A program made the position numbers and the translations under genes. Of a stretch of 64,000 bases of DNA, positions 1-10,879 are shown in pieces. A model generated the notes under the pieces. That model searched no databases. It was not told where the DNA came from and was given only the letters and a program-made list of their open reading frames with translations. Positions within the stretch are counted from its first letter, which is position 1. The number at the start of each line of letters is the position of its first letter. The DNA is taken from contig JAUEDM010000007.1 in the NCBI GenBank assembly GCA_033439685.1, positions 3,462,501-3,526,500 on the forward strand, written 5' to 3'. The DNA is from Apodospora peruviana. Lineage: Eukaryota > Ascomycota > Sordariomycetes > Sordariales > Lasiosphaeriaceae.

Positions 1-1149
1 CAGGCTGGAGCAGTAGTGCCGCGAACCCAGGAGGCCGTTCTCCTCGGCGCCCCACCAGGCGAAGCGGATCTTGTTCTTTGCTCGGTATTTCGTGGTGGCG
101 AGGAAGAGTTCGAGGAGGAGGCTTGTTCCGGACCCTGATTGTATACCTACGGTTAGAGGGAGGATGATAGGAGAAATGTTGGGGAGCATACCGTCGTCGT
201 TGATGCCCGGCCCGGCTTGTACGCTGTCCAGATGCGCACCAAGCTGACCACCATCGTCAGCTCATACCAAACATGAACACAGAGAAAAGCCGGAGCCACT
301 CACAACAATGACATTCTCCGGATCGCCCCCCTCCGTCTCAACAAACACATTCTGCGTTATTCTCTCCTCGACGATCTGCGTCTGCTGGAAATACGCCTCC
401 AGCTTCTCCCCTTTGGCAAGCCTCTCCTTGATCCGCAACCCATCAACCATGTTGATGAACCCGCCCGGAACATGTTCGCTGCTCGGCGCGCTCAGCGTTC
501 CCGCTGTGGTATTAGTCGGCACATCGTTGTAAATGATCACAGCCGCCGCGCCCGCTCGTGCGGCCGGCAGCAGCCGTCCAGCCAAGGTACCGCCCGTCGG
601 GCACCGGAACCGTTGCACCAAAACAATTTTGTCTTTAACGTCCAGCCCGTCATAGGATTTGTCCTCGCAGCCCGCAGCGCCTTCCGGTCCGGCGACAATC
701 TCAGCGACAATTCCCTCCCGAGAAGTAGAGGGCGAGTAGCTCAGCCCAAAGACGTAGATGTCTTCGTCGTTGATTTTGAGGGAAATGGACTCGACGATGT
801 TGAATAGCGCCGAGAAATCCTGCTTCCACGATTTGGTTCCTGGGATTGTGGAAATCCGGTCCCAGACGTAGTTGACGGATGCTGCGTACCCGGGGAGACC
901 AAAGGCGCGGTTTCCGCCATGCGCGGAAGCGATGTCGTTGAGTGCCACCAGGTTTGACATCAGACTATAAGACTGTTATTAGTCGCCTGCTTCAGATCAG
1001 ACTGAATAGAAGAGGAATTACTTTTCCGTCGTGATGTCATTCTGGAGCTTGGCCGAGTCGATTATGGGCTTGCATTGTTTGGCATTGGCGCTGCCCAGTG
1101 CTATCGCCGCGGCGGCAGCAGCAGCAGCAGCGTATGTTGTCAGCTTCAT
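1..1149 (-). CDS. Secreted M28 leucyl-aminopeptidase-like metallopeptidase with PA domain (3' end cut by window)
   Basis: Exons on the minus strand are 1149-1022, 964-304, 243-192 and 134-1, continuing past the left edge. The protein starts with a signal peptide (MKLTTYAAAAA, hydrophobic to about residue 22). A protease-associated (PA) domain follows at about residues 70-250. The zinc-peptidase core then begins: HLDS (His267, Asp269), NDDGSG (about 278-283) and the catalytic GAEE pair (Glu311/312). This order is typical of secreted fungal M28 aminopeptidases, which remove N-terminal residues from peptides outside the cell; the C-terminal third lies outside the window. All junctions are GT-AG and keep phase. 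The start is the first ATG giving a signal peptide. Confidence 0.9.
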
Positions 1150-1963
1150 TGTCAGTTCGGAAGTAGTCGTGATGATACCCTCTGACGACGATAAATTGCT
1201 GTCCCGTTACCAGGGCGGCGGTGAGTTCTCTTTTATATACATGTGAATTCCTGACTGATGTTGCAATCAGGTCTCCATTGCCAAGGTTAACCGTTACAGG
1301 TACAAGCCGATTAGGAAGGTCAGCGTTTGTTGGCGGTGATTGTGATTGCAACAGGAAGGTTCTATGTCAGCCAAGGAGTCCGCCAAGAGCGAATATCTGG
1401 ATAATAAGTCTGGGGATCGGTAAAACTCCGAGGCTGCTATCCACGCCTGCGGGTGGGTTTGTTTATCCGGAAGAGGAGAAGATCAAGTTACCTTTTAGAT
1501 AATTCGGATGGACAACTACTTTTGAGGGTTTTGATGTATCATTAAGGTAGCTATGATTAACTTGGCCAATAGACCTTTATGGTCAGCGGCGGCGGGACCT
1601 ATGTGGCGTTCCCTAGAGCCACCATCGCAAGAGTATCAACACTCTCGCGCTCTACCGATCTGGACCGTGGACGAGGTTAGTTTGGTGTACAGAGTGGTTC
1701 TCCACTTGATCTGAGGTTCGTTGATTTGAGAAGTCTTCTAGTCGGGCATTGTTTGCATTTACATTCGCGTTTTTGTTGGTGGAAAGAAATGGACAGCTAG
1801 CTGACTGGCATTTGCATATCGTGTCACCTGTCGGGTCACCTCAGGCTGCGTGGGGCGTGACACCGTCCCACTTGGGGCAAGTCTCGTCGACAAGAGGGGG
1901 CGCTGCAGCGGAGTTATGGAGCATGTAGCAGCCGATTGTCGATTATCCATAATTCGGAAACCG
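1150..1963. other. Intergenic, upstream of the aminopeptidase
   Basis: I see no coding signal here. It presumably holds the aminopeptidase promoter. No repeats stand out. Confidence 0.5.
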
Positions 1964-2026
1964 GCGTCAGTGGTAAAATCCATCGTTGCCATCGATGGGT
2001 CCCGCGTTCGATTCGCGGCTGACGCA
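1964..2026 (+). tRNA. tRNA-Gly(GCC)-like gene lacking most of its D-arm (probable pseudogene)
   Basis: A 7-bp acceptor stem pairs perfectly (1964-1970 GCGTCAG with 2019-2025 CTGACGC, discriminator A2026). The anticodon stem CATCG/CGATG (1981-1985, 1993-1997) closes a TTGCCAT loop with anticodon GCC. A 5-bp T-stem CCGCG/CGCGG flanks TTCGATT. Only 10 nt (1971-1980) lie between acceptor and anticodon stems, where a normal tRNA-Gly has about 18. The 63-nt length is 8 nt short of the usual 71. Much of the A box is lost and no T-run terminator follows closely. Intact stems suggest a recent loss or some remaining constraint. Confidence 0.65.
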
Positions 2027-2670
2027 TACGTGTTCAGGAACTAGTAGATATAGGCTGTCTTCAACCTGGAAGCTTCTTTTTGTTCAAGGACTGCCTCTGG
2101 GGATCCGGAGCATCGGAGTACAAAATGATCCGGTGGCCAAGAGCACACTATTGGGGTGGTTACCTGAAGTTTGCACGGACCAGGCCGGATGGACACGCGA
2201 CCGACGACGGCTCGACGCGCTTTTCAAAATCTCCCTTCAATTTTAGCAGACACCTTTTACTCGGTTATCAATGGCCGTTTCCGCCCCAGACCAGCACCAC
2301 CACCCTTCAGCACCCCGGAGATGTTTCGTCGCATCTTAATGACGAAAACGTGTTGTCGACTCCACCGGCGATTCTTTTTCACCTACAACACCGCCAATGC
2401 CAGCAAAATTTCCTACAATGGCAACCGGACGGTAATTCCGCTCGGCCAGATCTTCCCTGTGGCCACGACCGTGTTGAGCAATATGGGCGACTACGATCTC
2501 ATATCGACCCACACCGAGATCAACGTCGACGGTCATGGGTGGTTTCACGGCATAGTTGGTTGACGTGCGCTATCCTGTCGAACTCCCGGTCTTCACACCA
2601 CGCCCCCTCCCCGTTCGCGTCCTGGACCATCGAGAACACTAGGGTCCGCCGACAATAACAAACTTGTCTA
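2027..2670. other. Region without a recognisable gene
   Basis: Several overlapping open frames occur, the longest about 130-190 codons, but none shows a recognisable family or a convincing exon structure. It could be decayed 5' sequence of the broken gene that follows. Confidence 0.4.
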
Positions 2671-3754
2671 ATCCCCCACCATTTTTTGACTACGAGGCAC
2701 TACTGAAGGCCACCTCTGCCATGAAACCGGCATTCAGTTTTGATGACGTCGACGTCTTTGACAACCAATCGAGTTATGAGGGCACTCTTCGACCTGTTTG
2801 TTGATGATTTCGCCGCAAATAAATACAGTTCGGGGAAAGCATGGCTGGAAGGACGTGGCACAGTCCCCCTTGTCACTATTGGGAATACGCTGGCTGCCTG
2901 GACACCCAGGCCCTGGAAGGCACAACTGTTAAGGACGCTGAGTGACCGGGTGAGCAAAGCCCGTGGTCGGGGGTTGGAAGCAGCATTTACCGGACAGGGT
3001 GCTACCTGTCCAGCCGGTACCATCCCCAGTCACTTTCGTACAGTGAGATACCACATGGGCGACCTTAACTGCGTTATCCAGTCAGAGGTCGATACCCGTA
3101 TCACCGACGAGCTGCTACAAATAGTAGAACCCGTGGTAGCTGTCCCCGACCATCACTCAATGGTGGCTGAGATGAAGGTAAAATACACGGGCAAGGATTC
3201 AATGGGCGCTTCCGCCTCAGAATATTTTCGAATTACGAAATGTCTATGGTTCCCCCGCATCCCTTTTTTCATTGCCGGGGCGATGGGCGGTCCGGACGAC
3301 GTCTACTGCGAAATCGTTGCTTCTGTGAATTTGCTCGACCGTCGGCAGGAGGTGAGCGAATGGGGAAATGACAAACATGTTCAGCTCATACTGCGCAAAG
3401 TCGCAAGTCTCCTCGGTCAACTCCGGGGACGAGGTCAAGGCACTCGGAGGCTTCTGCTCAATGGAGGGCTGTGGGCTGGATGGTCCTGTACAGGACCGGG
3501 CAATTTCGGTGTACCCGGCGATTCCGGGGGGTTGGACCAAAGTACCGTGTGATTTACGTGATAGCTTATGGACCGATGCGGCCATGGATAGGCAAAGGGA
3601 AGCGAGGAAGCGGGATATGGCAAGAGAAAAAGAGAAGCAGGAGAGGGAACGGGTGTTGCAAGAAAAATCGAAGCACTCAAAGGTGACGCGGCAACCACTG
3701 ATCGGTCTTCCTCGGAGATATTTTTCTCCCGTAGATGCTTTTCGAGTGCGGTAA
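2671..3754 (+). pseudogene. Decayed member of a fungal hypothetical family (often labelled 'geranylgeranyl pyrophosphate synthetase')
   Basis: Fragments look like a fungal-only family known to me mainly under that misleading name: FDDVDVFDNQ near 2737, TVPLVTIGNTLAAW near 2860, RTVRYHMGDLNCVIQSEVDT near 3036 and a CLWFPRIPFFI segment near 3240. The first fragment is in one frame and stops at 2804-2806; the rest continues in another frame. The ending is also split: the frame stops at 3550-3552 and a charged coiled-coil-like tail (to 3754) lies in a third frame. Either introns are present that I cannot place or the gene is frameshifted; I favour decay. Family assignment is from memory and moderate at best. 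Confidence 0.4.
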
Positions 3755-4855
3755 CTAGGGAAAATTCCCAAACAAATCAACAAATCCGTTGGATGGCAAA
3801 GGTAATGGTTTACTTCATACTGCCCTATAGAAACAGCGAACTTTGCACTAATTTCGATTATACTTAGCCAGTTGGAGAATTCATCAACTCTTCCCTGTCC
3901 AAGATCAGTCACATGACGACAAGTAACCCATGTGTTTCATGGAAGCTTCAACCCTCATTAGTGCGCTCGACTAGAAAAGCTTGTGCCTTCGCTGGCTTCA
4001 TCCGTACTGCAGGGCAGGCTGCAGGAGCACGGTTCCCGCCGTCAACGTAGGTAATGCATCTGCTCTATTTAGCCTCCCGGGTTCGCACGTTTGACATGCA
4101 TCAAAATGACGGGCCAGATCGTCTCGCTGTATGCACTTCCTTCGTGCTATGCTGTCTCTTTCTGGTGCAGCAAGCAGAAGCGAAGCCCGGCACGGACCGC
4201 CCCACACCTTTCACCCCAAACAGTTCATATTGAACCGTGAATCCTTTCCAGTTTGATGTGCAAAACCTGGAGAAGTTCAGGGAGGCACCCTGCACCCAGA
4301 GAAAGGTTAATTGCTCTATGGTTCCATTGTCACTAGACTTGAACCGGCTGAGGGCAGACGACGTGAAGGAAACACCAACGATGCTGTTGCTGCTGATGAG
4401 AAGGGGGACCAGACAGACACACAGGCACCGATTTTTCATTTCGTGTCTCAAGACCATTCATCCAGCAGATGGAAGACTGTCACAGACCCTTCTTGCGCCT
4501 AAAAAGGAGATCAACGGCCATCCAGAATTTTGCGTCGTCAGGTTCCATGCTTTTTGGAAACTTTTCTTCTTGTCTTCTTTCTTCTCTTCTATCCTTTTTT
4601 GCACATTTCTTCCTTTTGTTCTTGCATTGGGGGGGGGGGGGGGATGACATAGTAATACTACTCCCCATCAAGCTACTGCAGCAGCAGTGTATGACTTGCC
4701 GACCAAGTACATCGATGCTTGCCAAGCAAAATACCATTCCTACCCCCTACCATCACACGATAATCGTCACAGGAAACAAGATCGTCAACTGGTCACGTCT
4801 TGTTTAGCAAGCACGGATTGAGCCTGTCTCTCCGTCGCGGATACTACCGTCCACG
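3755..4855. promoter_or_regulatory. Upstream region of the rhodopsin-fold gene, with a polypyrimidine tract and G15 run
   Basis: No gene is recognisable. A strongly pyrimidine-biased strand segment (about 4559-4626) runs into an uninterrupted run of 15 G (4629-4643), 212 bp before the ATG at 4856. CT-rich stretches upstream of transcription starts are common in filamentous fungi; the G-run is unusual. Confidence 0.4.
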
Positions 4856-6221
4856 ATGAATTCGGCGGCGGCGGCCGTCACAAACATGGAAGAGACCAAC
4901 GGCCCGCGCATCGTCATCTCGCTGTCCATCATAACCAGCGTCTCCCTGGTCATGATGGTCCTCCGCTTCTTCTGCAAGGCGAGGTACAGCAAGAAGTTTG
5001 GCTGGGACGATCACCTCCTTTCGGCTTCCTGGGTCAGTACACTAACCCCTACTACCACCACAAACCCTAGCCTACTTATCCAACCGCCGTCATACAGTCC
5101 AGCTGTCCGTACTAACTGTGTACCCGAGTCTACAGATCTGCCTCCTAACCTACAGCGCCCTGACCATCGTGGCTGTGAACAACGGCATCGGCCGACGGCG
5201 GGCCCTAATCCCGCCCGCCAATCTGAGTACCGCCCTGCAGCTCCTCTACGTGGGCCGCTTTTTTGGGATCATCGCGCTGGCGGTCAGCAAGTCCTCGTTC
5301 GCCGTCACGCTGCTCTATTTGTCGCGAAATCCGTGGCAGCGCGCCGTGATCTGGTTCATTTTGGTTTCTCTGAACCTGGTCATGTGGGTTTGCGGCCTCT
5401 CGCTATTCTTTCAATGCTGGCCTGTCCGCAAAGCGTGGGATCTCGACGCTCCCGGGACGTGCTGGGACTCGAGGGTACAAGTGAATATTGGGATTGGGGC
5501 CGGTGGTAAGTTCCTACTACGAGTGTGTGTGCTATGTGTGTGTGGTTGCTGATGACCGACAAAAGCATATTCTGCGGCCATGGATTTCGGTCTGGCGGTT
5601 TTCCCGACGATATTGATTTGGCACTTGCAGATGGGCAAGCGAGAGAAGCTGGGCGTGTTGCTGGCGATGAGCTTGGGGGTTTTGTATGTTTTTCCTTTCT
5701 GAGGGGGAGGTCGTTCGATAACTATCTAACAGATTTGAAAAAGTGCGGGAATTACTGCGATCGTCAAGTCGTACTACATCACCGGCACGGCGCGGTCCAA
5801 CGCCGATTTTACTTTCTCGTCGGCTGATCTGCTCATCTGGTCTGGTTCGGAGACGGCTGTCACGATAATGGCTGCGTCGGTGCCCTTTCTGCGGTTGATT
5901 GTTAAAGAGGTTTCTGATTCAAGGAAGAGCCATATGCCACAAAAACCTACTTTTGACGGGATTATCAGTATTGGTATGGAGCAGCAGCTGCAAAGAGATG
6001 GTGGTCATGTTGGATTTGGAGGGGGGAGGAATGTACGAAAAGCACAGCAGCAGGAGTCAGAGTTGAAGGATATCGAGGAGGAGGAGGAGGAGGAGGAGGA
6101 GGAGGAGGAGAATAAAGATGGTGATGAGAGTGGTAGGTCTGGGAAGAGTAGTCTTGAGGATGAGGGAGTCAAGAGGGCGAGGTTCATGCTCGAGGGGGGT
6201 AGGGCGTCGAGATATAACTAA
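4856..6221 (+). CDS. Rhodopsin-fold (SAT4/PTH11-type) integral membrane protein
   Basis: Exons 4856-5032, 5136-5505, 5566-5683 and 5744-6221 give 380 residues with phase kept at all three GT-AG introns. Hydrophobic helices span about residues 20-260 in the pattern of the fungal 'rhodopsin domain' family (seven helices; CFEM-less PTH11-like proteins). Family-like blocks include GWDDHLL, NNGIGRR, SKSSFAVTLLYLSR and the TVTIMAASVPFLR segment that usually closes the domain. A cytoplasmic tail of about 110 residues follows, with an acidic run of Glu from a GAG repeat (about 6077-6111). Members act in surface or host sensing in some fungi; the role here is not shown by sequence. The intron 3 acceptor at 5743 is chosen because an earlier AG leaves an in-frame TGA. 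Confidence 0.88.
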
Positions 6222-6345
6222 TTACTTTATGATATGGGCCATATAGACGGGATCGTATTTGACCAAGTTCCACAACGACGCTCAGTCACAGTCCATTTAT
6301 ATTGTGACTACTGAAAAGATAACAGCAACATGACCGGGCAGGCGC

Positions 6346-7479
6346 CTATCCTGTTCGATCAACAACACCATCATCATCCACAGCAGCCTTTGCCTCCCGT
6401 TCCTTCAACCCCTCCTTCACCCTCGGCAGAATATACCTCCCATAGTCAATAGCATCATTCAAGTTATCATACCCTCTAATCGAGAGCAACTCGGCCCCGA
6501 GATCAACATAATCCAGCAGCGACGCCGCAACGGTGTCGTACGACCCAACGAGCGCAGTCGACGCGCCGCGCGCGTTCGTGGCAGTAACGGTTGGATACCA
6601 GAGCCCGCGGTCCTGCACGTCTCCGCGCTTGGCAATCTCAAGCAAGCGCTGCGATCCCACGTTCTGCGGCTCCGCAACCTTTCCATTCGCAGCAGAAGCT
6701 CGAGCTTTGGCGTTCTTGTTCAGCGCATCAAGCGTCCTGTGGGCCTTGGCCCAGGCCAAATCATCCGTTTCCGCAACAATCGGCCTAAACGTGACCCAGA
6801 TCCGCGGTCGATCCCCCTCAGACCTCCCAGCTTTCGTCGCCTCTGCATAAATCCGATCGATCTGTTCCTTCGTTTCCTTGAGCGGCTCGCCCCATAGCCC
6901 GAATATGTCTGCCAGCGAACCGCCAACTTTGTAGGCCGCGTCCGAGGAACCACCGACCGACACTGGAATGGACTTCCCGTTGACGGGGCGGACGGCGTTG
7001 CTGAACCCTTTGAAGTGGTAATGCTCCCCTTCCCAGTCAAAAGGGTCGGCAGATGCCCATGCCCGCCGGAGGATGCGGATGTACTCCTCAAGACGGGAAT
7101 AGCGGCTATCTTTGGGGAGGAAATCGCCTTCTTTTGCTTGTTCGGCGTCGGACCCGCCTGCGATGAAGTGGACGACTGCGCGGCCGCGGGAGAGCTGGTC
7201 CAATGTCGCGAGGGCTTTGGCTGCGACGGTTGGATACAAGGTGTTGGGACGGAGGGCGATGATGATCTTTAGGTTGCGGGTTGCTGCTGCGATTGTTGCG
7301 CCTATGGTGAAGGGGTCGTAACTGGACGAGTCGTACGGTACTAGCGTATAGTTGAAGCCGTAGTCGTCGAGGGCTTTGGCGTACCGCGTCAGGTAGTCTG
7401 GGTCGATGCTTGCGCCCGGGAGAGGCGTGAGTTCCGTCGAGGGGTTGGGGAAGGTTAGGCTGATGAATTCGGTAGGCAT
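6346..7479 (-). CDS. Luciferase-like (bacterial LLM, alkanesulfonate-monooxygenase type) flavin-dependent monooxygenase
   Basis: A single exon of 377 residues with no internal stops. The sequence follows the SsuD/NtaA-type LLM TIM barrel: an early DYGFNYTLVPYD block, an IALRPNT block near residue 75, LDQLSRGRAVVHFIAGGSD near 93-111, and RYSRLEEYIRILRRAW near 126. Such enzymes use reduced FMN from a partner reductase to cleave C-S or C-N bonds of sulfonates or related compounds; substrate cannot be told here. No intron and a strongly bacterial-type sequence raise the possibility of old horizontal transfer, although such genes are widespread in ascomycetes. No reductase gene is adjacent. Confidence 0.9.
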   Translation of the reverse strand: MPTEFISLTFPNPSTELTPLPGASIDPDYLTRYAKALDDYGFNYTLVPYDSSSYDPFTIGATIAAATRNLKIIIALRPNTLYPTVAAKALATLDQLSRGRAVVHFIAGGSDAEQAKEGDFLPKDSRYSRLEEYIRILRRAWASADPFDWEGEHYHFKGFSNAVRPVNGKSIPVSVGGSSDAAYKVGGSLADIFGLWGEPLKETKEQIDRIYAEATKAGRSEGDRPRIWVTFRPIVAETDDLAWAKAHRTLDALNKNAKARASAANGKVAEPQNVGSQRLLEIAKRGDVQDRGLWYPTVTATNARGASTALVGSYDTVAASLLDYVDLGAELLSIRGYDNLNDAIDYGRYILPRVKEGLKEREAKAAVDDDGVVDRTG

Positions 7480-8601
7480 TTTGAGGTGAGTTTATCCGTT
7501 GAGTCTTTACTTGTGAAAGTTGTGTGTGTGTGAACGTGGGTGTGAGCTGAGATGCAAAATGTCTTGTTTTCCGAGAACCACTTGCAAACAACACTGTCAG
7601 TGATACTTACGGATGTCTCAGTGTGCGGTCGGGGCAGCGGCTGCATCTGTATTAGTAGTGGTGTGTTGTAGATGGCGACAACCGCTGGAGGATCACGCAA
7701 TGCCGCACGCAACTCACCATCCCCGCAGACATTGCATCATCTCTTCAACGCACCAGGCCAGCGCCGGATTTACGGATTACGGGATCTGGATATACAGTCG
7801 TTCTCTGTGATGACAAATTCAATGGCAATCCTGCTATTATCTTGAGATTACGAACAACCCATGGTTGCAAATTCGTAGCGTTGGGCAGCAACCTACCTTG
7901 GTTTGATATCATCTTTGCTATGGTAACTATCTATACTATCACACCTTGCGGGCAGATAAAGTACTTTGCAAGTGGAAGTACCGGTGCCTTGGAATACATT
8001 GCATTCAGTTGTGCTCTCCAACTGACCGAGGTGTACAACTGCTCTTGGACATGATTAGTGATGCTCTTTCAGAAGTGAGAGCGCCGTTATTATCAAGGCA
8101 CACTCACTCGGTCTGACAAATAAGTTATAATATGTGCGCTTTTCCTTCTCATCAGACTTTCATGTTGTCTCTTGGTGTTTTGTCTCTTGGTATGATAGTC
8201 GAAGTAAGTGTTGCTGGTTTCAGCGGTCCAAAGGAAGGAAACACGTAGGCAGCACTTCAAGTTCTCCATTAGAGACTGGACATGTACAATTTCACTTTTG
8301 ACAAGCTCCGTATAAAATCAGGTAGCAAGACTGCTTTGCGACGAAAAAGAACCTCTACCCAAGTGAAGTGGCCTTGCCTTGTAAACGCTGCCACGAAATC
8401 CATTGATAATCCGGAATTCCGCGAGACATCAACGTACTGCTCGTGATTGCCGAAATCCATATTATCACATGTCCACAAGAAGATCCATCCAGATAGCTGA
8501 AAACCATAGTCTAAATTCTCCTTTCCTGCGTAATAGAGCGGACGAAAAACCAAAAAAGAGAACCTGGAAGAGATCTCCAAGTTCGTTGTATGGCCACGAT
8601 T
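7480..8601. other. Intergenic between the monooxygenase and tRNA-Glu
   Basis: No gene is recognised. A short TG repeat lies at about 7523-7533 in the monooxygenase leader. Small open frames look random. Confidence 0.5.
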
Positions 8602-8673
8602 TTCCGGTACCGGGAATCGAACCCGGAGCTTCGCGGTGAAAGCGCGATATGTTGACCGTTACACTATACCGGA
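8602..8673 (-). tRNA. tRNA-Glu(UUC)
   Basis: Seventy-two nt with a perfect 7-bp acceptor stem (TCCGGTA/TACCGGA), a standard D-arm (TAGTGTAACGGTCAACA), anticodon loop CTTTCAC giving UUC, and T-arm CCGGG-TTCGATT-CCCGG. A and B boxes are intact and there is no intron. Confidence 0.95.
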
Positions 8674-9295
8674 TTGTTTGTGATCCGCCGCTTGTTCATG
8701 ATTCATGTCTGTAGGCAGTGGAGAGACATCTCTTGAAGGAATGTTTTTTTCTTTGCCAGTGGAGTCTTGGACAGGGGGTAGGCCTGTAACGTGAACTTGG
8801 CATCATCGAGTTTCACCACTCACCAGTAGATACACACACACACACACATACCCGGCTGGACTTACATGACAGCTCTGCTACTATTCAATTTCCGATGCAT
8901 TAAATCCAAATGAGTGTGTGCAAAATCTCAATAACAAGCCCGGTGAACAGGATGATATCACGGCGGCCACCTTCCCCGGTTTTGTTAGTCCGGCTAAAGA
9001 TGCCGTTCGTCAGTCGTCACTCACCTCGGCATAAGAACCCATTCCAGAACAAGTAGACGGACGTTCGGCAGACATTTCAAGATGACTTTACCCGCCCGCG
9101 TGTCGGAATATCCTCCCAGATGTGTGATTAATTTGTCCACCAAACAACAACGGGTCGAGATTGCGTTTCCCCGCATACGGGGCACATACAGTGAGCCAGG
9201 GTACAACAGGCCGGCGACCATAAAGGTTCTCCATGCGCTGGTTCCCACTGGCTGTGATTCGTATCCCACTGCAGTTGACTAGGTCTCATCCCAAG
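8674..9295. other. Intergenic with a CA microsatellite
   Basis: An (AC)n run lies at about 8832-8848. Nothing else is recognised. The right end is the presumed promoter of the galactanase gene. Confidence 0.5.
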
Positions 9296-10879
9296 ATGCG
9301 GTTGCTATTCATCGGCCTCACCGCGGCGCTGTGTCGCGTCGCGACGGCATCCTTGCAGATCGTCCCGGGCGGAACATGGACAACGGTAAAATCTCCTCGT
9401 CTGTCCATCAGCGCACCGAAGTGTAGACTGACAATGTCACAGCCGAACGGCGAACACATGCAAGCGCACGGCGCCGGCCTGATCCAGGTGAACGGCACCT
9501 ACTACATGGTCGGCGAGGACAAGAGCGGCGGCTCCTCCTTCTCCAACGTCAACTGCTACTCGTCGACCAACCTGGTGCAGTGGACGCTCATCGGCGCCGT
9601 TTTGTCGCGACAGGCCTCCGGCGACCTCGGACCCAACCGCGTGGTCGAGAGACCCAAGATCATATACAACGACAAGACGAAGAAATATGTCCTGTGGATG
9701 CACATGGATAGCAGCAGCTACGGGGAGGCGAGGGTCGCGGTCGCGACGGGCGATTCCGTGTGCGGAAAGTATACCTATCTGAGGAGTTTTCAGCCGTGAG
9801 TATCATCTATCAACTTTGAGGTGATAATGATTGTTGGGACTGACGAAAGAAATTGCAGGCTTGGAAGAGAAAGCCGGGATATGGGATTGTTCAAGGACGA
9901 TGATGGCAAGGGGTATCTGTTGACTGAAGATGTAGGTTCCTCACCATGCCCTTGATCTTGGGTAAACAATACTGACACGTAAAAACCAGCGAAAATATGG
10001 CCTTCGCATCGTTGCGCTGTCGGACGACTTCACGTCTCCCACCACCGACGTCTTCTCCTGGAAGTTGGACGGCGGCAACCGTGTCGAGGCGCCGGCTATG
10101 CTCAAGCTCGGCAAGACGTACTTCATGTTCGCGTCCATGATGACCGGGTGGGACGCCAACGAGAACCAGTACACGACGTCGACGTCGCTGACGGGAGGCT
10201 GGTCGGGCTGGAAGAAATTCGCCGATAGCGGATCAAAGGTGCTTACTTCCCACAGCACCTACTTAGCGAAGACTGACAGTAGACCCAGACATATAACTCC
10301 CAAACAACCTACATCCTCAAGACCGGCGAGAGCAGCGCAATCTACATGGGCGACAGGTGGCTCAAGGACAACCTCATGGCGAGCTCCTACGTCTGGCTGC
10401 CGCTGACGATCAGCGGGACGAGCGTGACCATGAAGAACCAGGTCAGCTGGGTGCCGACCACGAACTTCGCCGCGTGGCAGCAACCTCCACCCGAAAACAG
10501 CTACGAGGCCGAGAAGGCCACCTACGGAGGGAAAGCCCGCAACGTCGACTGCTCCGGCTGTTCGGCCAAGCTCGCGGCGGGGTACATCGGCGGTCCGGAT
10601 AAGGGGACTGTCAGCTTCGGTGGCATCAAGAGCGACATCGACGGGCTCACGACCATCCGGATCAAGTACATCAACGCGGACAGCAGCCCGCGGTACGCAA
10701 ACGTGCGGGTCAACGGGGATGCAGGACGAAAAATTGCGTTCCTGCCGGCCAAGGGGGACCCGGCGAGCAGTGTCTTGCATGCGAACTTGAAGAAGGGGTC
10801 GGATAACTCGATCGTCATCGAGGGGCTTGGGACTGCGTGGGGGCCGGATGTTGATCGGTTGATGGTTCCTGTTCAGTAG
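9296..10879 (+). CDS. Secreted exo-beta-1,3-galactanase-like GH43 with C-terminal CBM35
   Basis: Exons 9296-9385, 9443-9795, 9859-9931, 9990-10238 and 10283-10879 join in phase to 453 residues. A signal peptide (MRLLFIGLTAALCRVATA) is followed by a GH43 five-bladed propeller (about 31-325): AHGAGLI and NGTYYMVGED in the first blade, VERPKIIYND, then SQTTYIL and IYMGDRW near the end. A CBM35-type module starts at about 328 (YEAEKATYGG...GCSAKLAAGYIG). GH43 plus CBM35 in this order matches exo-1,3-galactanases (GH43 subfamily 24) acting on arabinogalactan side chains. The ATG at 9296 is preferred over an in-frame upstream one (9233) because it begins a clean signal peptide. Confidence 0.88.

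Noticed and set aside
10259..10780. 173-codon minus-strand frame
   Set aside because: Antisense of the last galactanase exon.
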